Source: Rhizomys pruinosus
Lineage: Eukaryota > Chordata > Mammalia > Rodentia > Spalacidae
NCBI GenBank assembly: GCA_009823505.1
Contig: VZQC01005745.1
Span: forward strand, 371,984-435,983
DNA length: 64,000 nt
Direction of reading: 5' to 3'
The notes below the pieces were generated by a model. The model made no database searches. It was not told the origin of the DNA and worked only from the letters and a program-made list of their open reading frames with translations. The first letter of the stretch is position 1. Each line of letters begins with the position of its first letter. Below are positions 46,704 to 58,255 of this stretch, piece by piece. The translations under genes and the position numbers were made by a program.

Positions 46704-47418
46704 ACAGTATCCAAAAATAAGCACAGTGTGTGTTTTCTGTAGCTTTCTTTGATGAGTCACACACTATAGAAGTTGACATTTTCGGATCAATTTGCTTCAA
46801 CCTGCTTATATATCCTTCCCAATTCTGATTACTCATTTGTGAAAAGCTGCCCATATGCTGCCCTCTTAACTATCACTTCGACCATTGTCTTAATTTACAT
46901 GATTTGTGCCCCTTGTTCTTCTCAGTCTTGCTAACTCAACAGCTGTGACAGCTCAGTTTGTTGACTTCTCTATGACAAAACTCATTGATTTCCCACAGTG
47001 CCTATGAAAGGCAAGGACAATTCTTTAGGGTTTGTTTAATTTAATTTTCCATAACATATGATTGGTACATCAACATTTTCTAGTCTTAGGTTTCATCCAT
47101 ATTTAGTAATGCATCCTAAGACTAAGGATTCCAGACAGGTATATTTGGAAGTTATAATCCAGATTATCTCTGAAAAAAATCGGATTTGTCTACCTGTGAA
47201 ATAAAACAGCAAGAGACTATTTTTGAACTAGTAGAAGGAAAGACGATACTAATGAACATTGATTGGTAAGATGGCACACTTGAAAGTGGCAAGCAAAAAA
47301 TGAGCAAATAAAAAGAAATGTTGCATATTGGTGCCATAGAGTAGAAAAATAACAAAATGGTAGAGCTAAATATATCCTTTTTTCTGTTTGCCACCATATT
47401 AATTAATTTAAGTGCTAA
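46704..47418. other. Unique DNA
   Basis: Nothing recognised. Confidence 0.45.
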
Positions 47419-47620
47419 TTGGGGCTCACTATATATATATATATATATATATAATTTTTTTTGATATTTTTGAGACAGGGTCTCCCTTTAGTCCAAGCTG
47501 GCCTGGAGCTTGCTCTGTAGACCAGGCTGGCCTTGAACTCACAGAGATCTGCCTGCCTCTGCCTCCCGAGTTCTGGGATTAAAGGCGTGTGCCACCACAT
47601 CCAGCATGGGGCTCATTATA
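47419..47620 (-). mobile_element. B1 SINE with (AT)n tail and target-site duplication
   Basis: Antisense B1 (about 47467-47606) preceded by (AT)n (47431-47452). TGGGGCTCACTATA / TGGGGCTCATTATA flank it. Confidence 0.93.
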
Positions 47621-48165
47621 TTCTAATAAAATAATTGTAACTTAAAAAAAATCTTTAAATGGCAATAATCATTTGATTCATTTTATATTTACAAAGCATA
47701 AATAATTCTAATAACTCCAAAATGATGGCTAATTACAAACATACTTAAAATTTATTTAATAAAACAAATAGAAACAGGCAGCTGTTTGTACTTGAGTTCC
47801 TCAAATATAGAAACAGAAAACTACTAAAAACCAAATAAAGAGAATTACCAAAAAAAAAAAAATGATTGAGAATTGGCTTCCTAACAACAACAAATCAAGT
47901 CAGAAACAATCCCATTATATTTTCAAAATGATGGAAAAATAGACACCTAAAATATAAACGCTAATAAAAACATTGCACAGTGATGAAAATAAGGTAGAAA
48001 CTTATAAGAGAAAGTAAGAACTGAGAGAAGCCATTACTAGTAGATTCACAATGTGATGTTACAGGATCACCCTCAGGAAGAACAAAAGTAATTCATCTTA
48101 AAGCTAAAGAGAAAACTGAAGAACAATAAAAATGGGAACCATATAAATTTATAATAACTCTTTTC
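47621..48165. other. Unique AT-rich DNA
   Basis: A poly(A) run at about 47850 without assignable element. Confidence 0.4.
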
Positions 48166-48700
48166 TAATTAATATTTTTATTGATATTTTATGTATTTCA
48201 TACATCATTTTTCATTTCTGTTCAGGCATATTCCCCTATCCCTTCCCCCCACCCCACCCCAATCCATCCCAGGTCATGTACTTTATTTATCATAACTGTC
48301 CTGCATCTTTCTCTCAGTCTTTTTTTATGCTTAGGAATTTACATTTTCCTCCATTAATTTTATGTTATTCTAAAATATGGATACATACTCTCCACCCATA
48401 TACAGTAATTACAGAGTCTGAAAACAATTGGTGGGTGGATTCTAGAGCCCACTGAGGGATTCACAACATAGTTGCTTACAGATAAACCAGAAATATAACC
48501 ATACTGTCATTCAGCTTACCTTTCATCTGGGGGATTTGGTGTTAGCATCCACAAATGAGGGAAACCATTCTCCGTTTGTCTTTCTGGGACTGTGTCACCT
48601 CACTCGGCATAATGGCTTCGAGCTCCATCCATTTACCTGCAAAGTTCATAATGCCATCCTTCTTTACCGCTGAATAGTACACCATTGTGTAGATGTATTA
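48166..48700 (-). mobile_element. 5'-truncated L1 (antisense)
   Basis: 3' UTR with C-rich tract (48245-48262), then antisense ORF2 end: CTCCATCCATTTACCTGCAAAG and GAATAGTACACCATTGTGTAG near 48670, the counterpart of TMEFYAAVKKDD coding in the sense copy at 34492. Confidence 0.9.
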
Positions 48701-48866
48701 CATTTTTAAATAAAATGTACAATAAATCAAAATTAAAGTTAACTACTAAAAACAATGTTTTATAGTATAAAATATAGAAATTGAATATGCAACTATATTT
48801 TAAACCTATAGTGATTTTTCTCATAGCTATTATTTTCTAACAAAGTTGCATAAGGTGGAGTAAATT

Positions 48867-49097
48867 AAAAGTTGTATTAATGGGGCTGGAGAGATGGCCT
48901 AGTGGTTAAGAGCGCTGACTGCTCTTGCAGAGGACCTGGGTTCGATCCCCAGCACCCACATGGCGGCTGAGAACCATCAGTAACTCCAATTCCAGGGGAA
49001 CTCCAGTTCCAGGGGAATTTGACACCCTCTTCTGACCTCCGCGGCTTTGCACGACATGGGTGCACAAACCTACATGCAGACAGTACGTTCATACACA

Positions 49098-49140
<43 letters not shown>

Positions 49141-49163
49141 AATTTTTTTAAAAAGTTGTATCA
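48867..49163 (+). mobile_element. B2-type SINE with (TAAA)n tail
   Basis: Body about 48880-49150 with internal duplication, tail of about ten TAAA units (49098-49140). AAAAGTTGTATTA / AAAAGTTGTATCA flank it. Confidence 0.93.
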
Positions 49164-49174
49164 AGAAGCTGCCT

Positions 49175-49365
49175 TGTCTAGCAAGATGGTTCAGATGGCA
49201 AAGGTGTTTGCTACATAAGCCTGACAACCTGAATTCGATCACTAAACCCCACATAAAGGTAGAAGAAAACTAGACCTGAAAGCTGTTCTCTGACCTCCAC
49301 ACTCACACCCTGGCCTGGGAACACCTGTCCACACTCACATAAAATCACACACACACACATACTTT
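49175..49365 (+). mobile_element. B3-like SINE
   Basis: TCTAGCAAGATGGTTCAGATGGCAAAGG, AACCTGAATTCGATCAC, TGTTCTCTGACCTCCACACTC and a CACACACA tail. Confidence 0.7.
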
Positions 49366-49368
49366 AAA

Positions 49369-49550
49369 GCCATATTGATTTTTTTTTTTTTTTGGTGTTT
49401 TGAGAGAGGGTCTCCCTATAGCCCCAGCTGGCCTGGAACTCGCTTTATAGACCAGGCTGGCCTTGAACTCACAGAGATCTGCCTGCCTCTGCCTCCTGAG
49501 TGCTAGGATTAAAGGCATGTGCTACCACACCTGGCAGCCATATTGGTTTT
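49369..49550 (-). mobile_element. B1 SINE with target-site duplication
   Basis: Antisense B1 after a T-run, ending ACCACACCTGGC. GCCATATTGATTTTT / GCCATATTGGTTTTT flank it. Confidence 0.94.
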
Positions 49551-50477
49551 TAAAAAAGAAAAGTTAAAGATAAATGTGCTTAATAATAGAAATAAAGGCA
49601 CAAGAGGGTCCGGCGGCTTGTGGTCTGCACCTTTGTGCGGGCCACGGGGAAGTCACCTGGGCAAGCATCTGCCGCAGGTATAATGGCATCCAAGTCATCA
49701 ATTTCTGTAACAGAAAAAAAAAATTATAGTCACTTTGTAGTGATAAGAATTACAGAGAGTCACTTTCTAGTGATAAGCTCCAAGACCATGAGAAACTCTA
49801 TGCAGAGGCAAAGTTCAACCACAAGAACAACAACAGCAGTAGCAGTGCTTTGCTTCAGTGACAGCTGTGGATCATCACCGCCTCAGATACCTCACAGGGC
49901 AGCTGCTGGTAAAAGCCACTGCATACGTCCAAGTACCCTCTGACAACAAACTCTTATTAACACATTCAGCTGGCTATGTTTATACCTGGACACCTCCTCG
50001 AGTCTGCAGAGCTACATGGCTGAGCCAACATGGTGAAATCCCAAACTGAAGCAGCTCTTTGCTGGGTCTCCACCTGACTGGGGACTATCTTCTCAGGGAA
50101 TGTAGGGATCCTACTTGACTCTCTTAGGAAGAGCTCTCAGAGGTGTGTGTTCTGAGGCTTCTTTGGGGTTGACAGGATCTGCCAGTAGGAGGTGTGCTGC
50201 GTCTCAGAAGCTTCGGGTGAGATCTACACCGCAACACTGGCTTACCAGATGAACCAGCTCATCTCTTCAATAGGTTCTTTCTGAGTTGGATTTTTCTTCT
50301 AAAACTATCAGATTTCAATGAGCCTAAGCTAGAATTCACTCTTTTAAAGCCCTGATCTCTGAGCAAAGTCCTTCTCTTACCCAGATCAGCTCTCCAAGAA
50401 GGCTCAAGAGGCAGGGTCTCTGACAGCCATTTTTTTTTTTTTTCCTGGCTTACTGTGCTTGGCCATTGTTTAGAAAC

Positions 50478-50716
50478 TTACTTCCTTTTTTAAAAAACTA
50501 TTTTTTTATTTTATGTATATGAGTGTATTGCCTGCATGTATGTAAGTCCACCTGTGTCATCCAGTGCCCGTGGAGGTCAGAAGAGGGCACTGGATGCCCC
50601 TGGAACTGGAGTTATGAACATGTTATCTGCCATGTGGGTGCTGGGACTCAAACCCAGGTCCTCTGCAAGAGCAGCCAGTGCTCTTAACCACCGGGCCTGT
50701 TCAGCTTATTTCCTTT
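50478..50716 (-). mobile_element. B2/B3 SINE inside the retrocopy
   Basis: Antisense element: GTGGAGGTCAGAAGAGGGCACTGG, CATGTGGGTGCTGGGACTC, GTGCTCTTAACCACCGGGC. CTTACTTCCTTTT / CTTATTTCCTTTT flank it. It post-dates the retrocopy or was present in the parental 3' UTR. Confidence 0.9.
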
Positions 50717-51416
50717 TAACATACAGCATGCTTCCTGGGGTTTCATCTCTCTTGCCCCTGCCCTTACTCCACCCTCCTTTAGCCTAAACAGACTGCCCGT
50801 ACTATCCTACTATCCTGACCAGTCAGAACACCAGTCCAGACACACTTAAAAAGTGTTACAGGAAAGAAACGATATGAAAACAACCTGCAGCAGAGGAGTT
50901 GCTGCTCGACCTCACACTGTACAATATGAATCAATAGCCGGACCCCCTTTCTGAGGTTCACCCAGTTTCTGTATAGATAGGAACAGTATTAGCTGATGGG
51001 GAAATTTTCTTAGCTACTCATGCCACTCATATAAGAAAAAGAAAAAATATAATAACTAGGTTGCAGATAGTCTCCTCTCTGGTATTTAGTACAATATTCT
51101 ATACCTAGATAGTTAATGATATTTATTAATTGAAACAAAACATAGTTAAATTCTGCCAAGCATATTTGCATTCCCAGTGTTAAATATATTTAACTTCAAG
51201 ATTTCAACTCTGACCAAAATATAGAATACGTCAGCAAAGAAACTTGGTTTTCTGAAATAAATGATGTTATATGAGCCACACTGAATACTGTGGCTGGAAG
51301 AGTTTCTACAGAAGTGTCTGCAGTGTCATTAGCACACCTACTAAAACACTAATGTATGAAACAGTGCCCACTTAACACTACAGCATCGCTGATTAAAGTT
51401 AATCCCAGTATAAGCA

Positions 51417-51806
51417 CAATTGCTGGTTAATATTGACAACATCCCAGTGCAAGCACAATCACTGGTTAATGCTGACGGCTTCCCAGTGCAAGTACAATCA
51501 CTGCTTAATGCTGACGGCTTCCCAGTGCAAGTACAATCACTGGTTAATGCTGACGGCTTCCCAGTGCAAGTACAATCACTGGTTAATGCTGACGGCTTCC
51601 CAGGGCAAGTACAATCACTGGTTAATACTGACGGCTTCCCAGTGCAAGCACAATCACTGGTTAATGCTGACGGCTTCCCAGGGCAAGTACAATCACTGGT
51701 TAATGCTGACGGCTTCCCAGTGCAAGCACAATCACTGGTTAATGCTGACGGCTTCCCAGGGCAAGCACAATCACTGGTTAATGCTGACGGCTTCCCAGGG
51801 CAAGCA
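51417..51806 (+). repeat. Minisatellite, 39-bp unit x 10
   Basis: Ten exact-length units CAATCACTGGTTAATGCTGA + CGGCTTCCCAGTGCAAGCA, with a degraded half-unit before and a stub after. Variants GTGCAAG/GGGCAAG and GTA/GCA mix between units. Because 39 is a multiple of 3, open frames run through on both strands (13-residue protein repeats). These frames are a by-product and not evidence of a gene. Confidence 0.97.
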
Positions 51807-52032
51807 CAATCAAAGCTTCTATGGAACCAGCGCTTAGAAGATATTGGGCAGCAAGCATGCCACACAGAACCAGCCTCGAAACTTCCTCTGTGTTCACTCT
51901 GCTCCTTCACCTAGTTGGATACTTTCATTTATTTATCCTCTTACACATTTTTAATACACTATTCTCTTATTTTCCTATCAAGTATCCTTTTCTAAAATGA
52001 AGGAGTGATTTAGAAAAATAGAAAACATTTCA

Positions 52033-52140
52033 GACCTAGGCATGCATGCCTATAATTCCAGGACTCAGTAGGCTGAGGCAAGAGGGCTTCTAAGTCTAAG
52101 GACAGCCTTTTGATACAAAGAGTGATCCTGTCTCAGATAA
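52033..52140 (+). mobile_element. Old B1 fragment
   Basis: CATGCATGCCTATAATTCCAGGAC ... GAGTGATCCTGTCTCAGATAA: diverged B1. Confidence 0.6.
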
Positions 52141-52317
52141 TTTAAATAAATATCTTCTGTGAAATATATGTTAAAAAAAGAATCCATTAGGAGTAAATTA
52201 TCTTAAGCTTTGAAAATTGGTCTTAGTAACATAACTTTTATATCTCTATAAAATTATATTTTAAATAAATAAAAGTCTCTCTTTGGCCTATGAACAAATT
52301 ACATTTCCCCTCTAAGA

Positions 52318-52381
52318 GCTGTGGGTACAGTCCAGTGATAGAGCTCTTGTCTAGCATGCAATCTCAGGCAACATACAAACA

Positions 52382-52422
<41 letters not shown>

Positions 52423-52440
52423 GCATACATGCATGCACAG
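52318..52440 (+). mobile_element. ID-like SINE with (CA)n
   Basis: GGGTACAGTCCAGTGATAGAGCTCTTGTC has ID-type tRNA-Ala-like spelling, followed by a (CA)n run (about 52384-52422). Confidence 0.55.
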
Positions 52441-52776
52441 CACTGCTACTAAAGACCTCAATCTGACCAAAGTATAAACATAATACATAATTTCTTCCTT
52501 ACAGTATTTCATATCACCTGACAAGTTCTCTTTGCATATTTAAAAGTGCAGGTGGTATCTTAGAGAGAGAAACAGACAGATAAATATAGAGAGAATAAGA
52601 GAGAGAAAAAAGGAAGGGCAGGTGGGGGCCCAAAACATTATGAGCATTAACCATCTAATTTCAAGATGGAAACCTCTGAAATTACCAGCTCGCAGCCAGA
52701 GTAAGTAGAAATAAAACAAAACACAGAACACACTTGATGCTTACATCATTATTGTTTCAAAATGTTAATATAATAA

Positions 52777-52956
52777 GGATCTTGCCAGGTGTGGTGGCGC
52801 ATGCCTTTAATCCTAGCACTTGGGAGGCAGAGGCAGGCAGGTCTCTGTGAGTTTAAGGCCAGCCTGGTCTACAGAGTGAGTTCCAGGCCAGCTAGGGCTA
52901 CGGGGAAGACCCTGTCTCAAAAAGACCAATATATACATACATATATATGGATCTTG
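52777..52956 (+). mobile_element. B1 SINE
   Basis: CCAGGTGTGGTGGCGCATGCC to CTGTCTCAAAAAGACC and an ATATACAT-rich tail. Short duplication GGATCTTG on both sides. Confidence 0.93.
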
Positions 52957-53367
52957 AAGTCTTCTAATTTTTATATTTATTGGAGGTGGTCCCTGTTCAT
53001 TTTAAGTCTCTTGCTTTTATTTTATGCATAAATATTAAGATCTCCAGAAATGAAATGTTAGCATTCTTGTTTTCATTTCATTAAATTTAATACATAATAA
53101 GACCTTAGTAATTAAGTATTTTGCATTATTTACAGTAGGATATCATTAGCCCTGCTCCAAAGGCAAAATTTTAAAAATCAATTTGGTGAAAGATTTGCTA
53201 GTTTTACACAGAGATTTGTTATCATAAACTCAAGCTGGTTCTATTTTGATGTAAATGACTGGGATGCTGTCATTAATTCTTCCAAGGTCATGGTTGTGAA
53301 ATAAACAAAATGTGAGAGCTTTAAAAAAAAAAAAAAAAGAAAGAAAAAAAAAGAAATAAAGGCACAA

Positions 53368-53971
53368 AAACCTAGAAAGAAAACAAAATATTAATGATAA
53401 ATATAGAAATTATGAAAGTATAAGACAAACTTATAAGAGTCATCCAAAAAATTAGTTGAACACAATCATAACCCCAAAAACATGTGCAAGGATTTCTAAA
53501 TAACTACTAAGAGAACAAATGGTCCTAATGTAAGCAAAATTAATATATTATGACCAGTGTGTATTTGGAATGAAAAACAAATTGAACAAAAGCTGCCAGC
53601 ATTATTTTCAACATACTATACATATGTAAATTGTTCAACAATATTTAATAATCTCAATAGTACTCATAAACACACTCAATAAACATCAATGTCCATTCAA
53701 AATGAAACTGCTCAGCCAAAAATTATTACATGGGAATATTATTAAATGTGAAATAATCTACTAAAAGATCTTTACTACATTTACTCATGAACTTTGACCC
53801 ACCATGTCTCAAAGACTGGAAATGAGATGAAATGCCCTGTACCAATACCAGTTTCATAACTTCAATGACAGTTCTAACCAGTGTCACCATAGGAAATAAA
53901 TAAAACTTTATATACTGAAAATAAAAATAAAAGTGTGACATTGTCAATATCAGTCAACAATTTGATTGTTT
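53368..53971. other. Unique AT-rich DNA
   Basis: Nothing recognised. Confidence 0.45.
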
Positions 53972-54244
53972 ATAAAAATTTAGCCGGGGGGCTGGAGGGA
54001 TGGCCTAGCGGTTAAGAGCGACGACCGCTCTTGCAGAGGACCCGGGTTCGATCCCCAGCACCCACATGGCGGCTGAGAACCGTCTGTGACTCCGGTTCCA
54101 GGAGAACTCCAGTTCCAGGGGAATCCGAGACCGTCTTCTGACCTCCGCGGCATCGCACGACACGGGTGCGCAGACCTGCATGCAGACAATACATTCATAC
54201 ACATTAAAATAAAAAATAAATAAAAAATTAAAACAAAAAAATTA
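53972..54244 (+). mobile_element. Young CpG-rich B2-type SINE inserted at a B1 start
   Basis: Intact A and B boxes, internal duplication and many CpGs (CACGACACGGGTGCGC). Flanks read AAAAATTTAGCCGGGG and AAAAAAATTACCGGGG, so the target-site duplication appears to include the first bases of the following B1. Confidence 0.9.
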
Positions 54245-54398
54245 CCGGGGGTGTGGTGGCGCACGCTTTAATCCTAGCACTCGGAAGGCAGAGGCAGGCA
54301 GATCTTTGTGAGTTCAAGGCCGCCTGGCCTCAGAGTGAGTTCCAGGACAGCTGGGACTCAGGGAGACCCTGTCTCGAAAGACCAAAAAAAAAAAAAGA
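54245..54398 (+). mobile_element. B1 SINE
   Basis: CCGGGGGTGTGGTGGCGCACGC to CTGTCTCGAAAGACC plus poly(A). Several single-base deletions (CACGCTTTAATCC, GGCCGCCTGGCCTCAG). Confidence 0.93.
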
Positions 54399-54411
54399 AA
54401 TCTTATTTTTA

Positions 54412-54622
54412 TTATACAATTTATTTATTGTATGTGTGTGCCTCTGCATGTGTGTATGTGCAATGAATGTGTGGTATGTGTGGAAGCAACATATGCCATG
54501 TATGGAGGTTAAAGGACAACTCTGGATGCCAGTGTTCCCCTCCCATCATGTATGTTTCAGGGATTGGAGGTTTCAATTGGGAACAAACTCCTTTACCCTT
54601 CAAACCATCTCACTGGGCTGAG
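54412..54622 (-). mobile_element. B3-like SINE (antisense)
   Basis: GTATGTGTGGAAGC ... GGAGGTTAAAGGACAACTCTGG ... AAACCATCTCACTGGGCTGAG: diverged B3. Confidence 0.7.
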
Positions 54623-54800
54623 AAATTTTTCATTAAAATTATAGAGTAAACTATTGTAATTAATAAATGAACTTAGTGAAGTCAATATTTTAAAGTGTAT
54701 GTTTTTAAGCTACAATGAAAAGTTGCAAAAGTATTAGGATTAGATCAAAGTACCAAATATATATAAAGTATTCAAATTATAATGTTTTCATGTTCTACAT

Positions 54801-54992
54801 GAAAATTATAGAACAAAGCTGGGCATGGTGGCTCACGCATTTAATCCTTGCACTCGGGAGGCAGAGTCAGGTGGATCTTTGTGAGTTCAAGGCCAGCCTG
54901 GTCTACACAGTGAGTTCAAGGACAGCTGGGGTTACAGGGAGACCCTGTCTTGAAAAGACAAAAAAAAAAAAAGAAAAGAAAATTATAGAACA
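54801..54992 (+). mobile_element. B1 SINE with 15-bp target-site duplication
   Basis: B1 AAGCTGGGCATGGTGGCTCACGC to GTCTTGAAAAGAC plus A-tail. Exact GAAAATTATAGAACA at 54801-54815 and 54978-54992. Confidence 0.95.
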
Positions 54993-55004
54993 TTATACTT
55001 TAAA

Positions 55005-55650
55005 TTTTTTGTGTGCTTTTATTGATGTTTTGTGTATTTCAGACATCATTTTCCAATTCAGTTTAGGCATATTCCCTTTTCCCTTCCCCCCACCCCACCC
55101 CAGATCATACATTCTGCCATAACTGTCCTGCATCTTTCTCTCAGTCTTTTTTTTATGCTTAGAAATTCACATTTTCCTCCTTTAATTTTATATTACTCTA
55201 AGATATGGATACATACTCTCCACCCATATACAGTAATTACAGAATCTGAAAATAAGTGGTGGGTGGATTCTAGAGCCCATTAAGAGATTTACACTATAAC
55301 AACATAGTTGCTTTCAGATAAACAGAAATACAACAATAATGTTGTTCAGCTTGCCTTTCATCTGGGGGGATTTGGTGTTAGCATCCACAAATGAGGGAAA
55401 CCATTCACCTTTTATTCTTCTGGGACTGTGTTACTTCACTTAGCATAATGGCTTCGAGCTCCATCCATTTACCTGCAAAGTTCATAATGTCATCTTTCTT
55501 TACACTGAATAGTACTTCATTGTGTAGACGTACCACATTTTTGTCATCCACTTGTCTGTTGAGAGGCATTTAGGTTGGTTCCAGCTCTTTGCTATTGTGA
55601 ACAGAGGTGCAATAAACATGGATGTGTATGTATCTTTGTGGTAGGATGAG
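55005..55650 (-). mobile_element. 5'-truncated L1 (antisense)
   Basis: C-rich tract (55085-55100), the same 3' UTR as 48166-48440, then the ORF2 end. The minus-strand frame 55500-55820 includes the L1 ORF2 C-terminal text PLFTIAKSWNQPKC and WYVYTMKYYSV, fused to out-of-family residues from the neighbouring SINE. Confidence 0.9.
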
Positions 55651-55654
55651 AGAA

Positions 55655-55850
55655 AGGTTGAAGAAATGGCTCCACAGTTAAGAGTGCTTCCTACTCTTCT
55701 AGAAGACCAGAGTTCTGTTCCCAGCACCCACAATGAGCAGCTCACAGCTTCCTGTAATTCTAGCTCCAAGGAGATCAAATACCCCTTCTGGCCCCCTAAA
55801 GTATCTGCATACATAGACAAAGAAAGGGTCTTTAAAAAAAAATTAGAAAC
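55655..55850 (+). mobile_element. Old B2/B3 SINE
   Basis: GAAGAAATGGCTCCACAGTTAAGAG, GTTCTGTTCCCAGCACCCAC, CCCTTCTGGCCCCCT: diverged and with a short A-tail. Confidence 0.75.
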
Positions 55851-56143
55851 TTATTTAAAGGTACAATATGCTTAGATGTAACAGCCCATAAACTAGAATG
55901 ATCAAATGACTAATCAGTACAGGAATGTGTGCCAAGAAACGTTAGTGATGGATTAGTAAAATAAGCCTTCATACGCATACTAGAAGAGCTAAAGTCATCA
56001 AATAAGACTACAAAGACTTGAGTATTTCTGGTGGTCTGTAAACTGGTACCATACTACAATGTGATTTACAAACGTGGAACAAACCCATGCACATATATAC
56101 CTAGTGGCTGTATTCCCAGTTATTCTTCCAACATAAATGTACA

Positions 56144-56185
<42 letters not shown>

Positions 56186-57464
56186 GAATATCCACAAACG
56201 CATTCACCAAAATGTAAAATGCCAGTTTACATTAGAATGTTTAAGTTGTATATTCAACAATAAAGTGATGAGTTAAAGAAAGGGAGGTGGCACTATACGG
56301 GACATATTTCCACTTATGTCCAAAGCACATTCATTCACCTCTTGAAGTGAGTATGAAGATAGTGACTGCCTTCAGGGAGGAGGGAGATATAATGGGTGAG
56401 AGGCACAAAGAGGAAGATGGGAGCCAGGCTGGGCTGCCATGTGTTTTGTCTCCAATGAGAAATAGTAGTATGGGTATTGCATGTTAGTATTCAAGTATTG
56501 TTCCTTTGTCATTTTGCACAATTCTTTGAACTTATGTCATTTCACTATAACAATGAGCTAAAAAAAGTTTTATAATGCTCAAATGCATGCTGAAATTTAC
56601 CATGCAGTTTACTTTTTATGTTAAGTATGCATTTATTGATACATAATAGCATAAATATATTATTTCAATTTTAAGTCCACAGTTCTAGTACTAATAAAGT
56701 CACAGCATGCTATAAAAATATTTTATCCCTATAAAAAGTTTATGTGCAGTGCTTTGTGATTCCAAATCCATTAACATATTAAGGCATGTAGAATTTTACA
56801 GATGACACAGTCAATGACTCTGCAGCAAACTCCAGTTTGTAAAACACCCTAAAATTGCAAAAAACAAAAGCTATTGCTTGATTTGTGTTTATAAAACCTA
56901 ATAACACCCCACCCCCAATTAGCAACTTCAAATATAAAAGAAAAATGCTAGTAAATCAGGTAATGGTCTTGAGAAGCCATGCCTTTTGTCTCATCCTTAG
57001 ATCTCTTTGCATCTTTGGTGTCACACAGAGAAGGAACAATGTCTAGCCTGATTGAGAAAACCATACTTGAGATCTGTACAGCAGAGCATGTTATTAGCCA
57101 CAGAGAAAATCAGTGTTTCATGCGGTGCTTGTCATAAAAAAACTATCAGCCTAATTCTGCATCAGCCTCATTTTCTTTATTGATTACCTCTAACTAATGA
57201 ACTGATATTGTGATGGTAGTTTTTGTTCTTCATCTTTGTTACCAATGATTTTGTGTTTAAATAACAAGCCTTAATGCTAATCATGTATATGAGTTCTAAT
57301 GGTTTAATATATTCCTGACATAACAAATAAAGAACAAGTAAAATTGCTCTTTCTTTTGGTTTGTTCAAGCAACAATGTTTACCAGGTTGAAGGCACTTTC
57401 AAAAGCTTAAAAGGACGAAGTATGTATAAGATTAGTAAAATTATAAATCTTCAAGGAACTTGAA
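55851..57464. other. Unique DNA with a (CA)n tract
   Basis: (CA)n at about 56143-56183. TTTTACAGATGACACAG at about 56795 could be an antisense MIR remnant. No gene recognised. Confidence 0.4.
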
Positions 57465-57690
57465 GATAGTTTTGATCTTGTGCAGGTCTCATGTGGGTAG
57501 AGGTGCTACGAGTTCATGAATTCAACAGCCATGTCATGTCCAGAAGACACTGTTTACAGCATGTCTTCACCTTCAACTCTTTCACTCCCTCCATGCTCTC
57601 TTCGATGATATTCCCTGAGTGGTTGTAATACAGAAGTCCCATTCATAGCTGGGCACTCCACAGAAGCTTATGCTCTGTACTTTTACTACT
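57465..57690 (-). mobile_element. L1 3' UTR fragment (antisense)
   Basis: GATCTTGTGCAGGTCTC, AGTTCATGAATTCAACAGCC, CATGTCCAGAAGACACTGTTT and CTGGGCACTCCA in the order found in murine L1 3' ends. Confidence 0.75.
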
Positions 57691-57974
57691 TTTACTACTT
57701 GTAAGTTACATTAGTAACTTACTATTCAGTCCAAAAAGAAGGTTCCCTGTTGAGAACTGAAAGCTGCAGTAATCCTCAGTTAAACAGAAATGAATTTAGA
57801 AGGCAGTTCAAAACTAGATCAATTTAGCAAATTTGTAGTTGTAAGTTCTCTACTATGGTCTAGGAACTCTCCAAACATGGGTTCTTAGCCAGATTTACAG
57901 ATCAAGGCATGAGTTTCCTCATGTGCAGTAGTTAAATTCAAGAAATAACTTCAGAAGACATCTCCCATGCTCTT
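57691..57974. other. Unique DNA
   Basis: Nothing recognised. Confidence 0.4.
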
Positions 57975-58255
57975 TATTGGGAAGATTAATATTGTGAAAA
58001 TGTCCATCCTACCAAAAGCAATCTACAGATTCAATGCAATGCCCATCAGAATTCTAACTCAATTCTTAACAAAAATTGGAAAAACAATCATAAAATCCAT
58101 TTTGAAGCATAAAGACCCTAGGGAGCCAAAACAGCCCTAAACAATAAACCCCCTCCTAGATGCATCACCATTCTTGCTTTCAAATTGCAATACAGAACTA
58201 TAATAATGGAGTCAGCATGGCATTGGCATAAAAATGGACACATTGAGCTTGGAGA
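57975..58255 (+). mobile_element. L1 ORF2 fragment
   Basis: GTCCATCCTACCAAAAGCAATCTACAGATTCAATGCAATGCCCATCAG-type text (57999-58047) and TTTGAAGCATAAAGACCC correspond to ORF2 beyond the reverse-transcriptase core. Frames are broken. Confidence 0.85.

Larger units (their letters stand above)
49588..53367 (+). pseudogene. Long processed retrocopy of an unidentified mRNA
   Basis: Body 49604-53351 flanked by exact 16-bp AGAAATAAAGGCACAA (49588-49603 and 53352-53367). It starts GC- and CpG-rich like a 5' UTR (GGGTCCGGCGGCTTG), with a first ATG at 49683. It ends with AATAAA (53300-53305) about 17 bases before an A-rich tail (53323-53351). All hallmarks of an L1-mediated processed copy are present and no intron-like break is evident. 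The reading frame is broken: stop codons and frameshifts occur within the first 400 bases. Possible coding pieces run to about 50050. The rest would be a long 3' UTR. Later insertions include a B2 and one or two B1s. I could not identify the parent gene. Confidence 0.85.

Noticed and set aside
51341..51910. 189-codon minus-strand frame and 164- and 134-codon plus-strand frames with 13-residue repeats
   Set aside because: They are produced by a 39-bp (13-codon) minisatellite that cannot introduce new stops. There is no start context, no family and frames are open in both directions.
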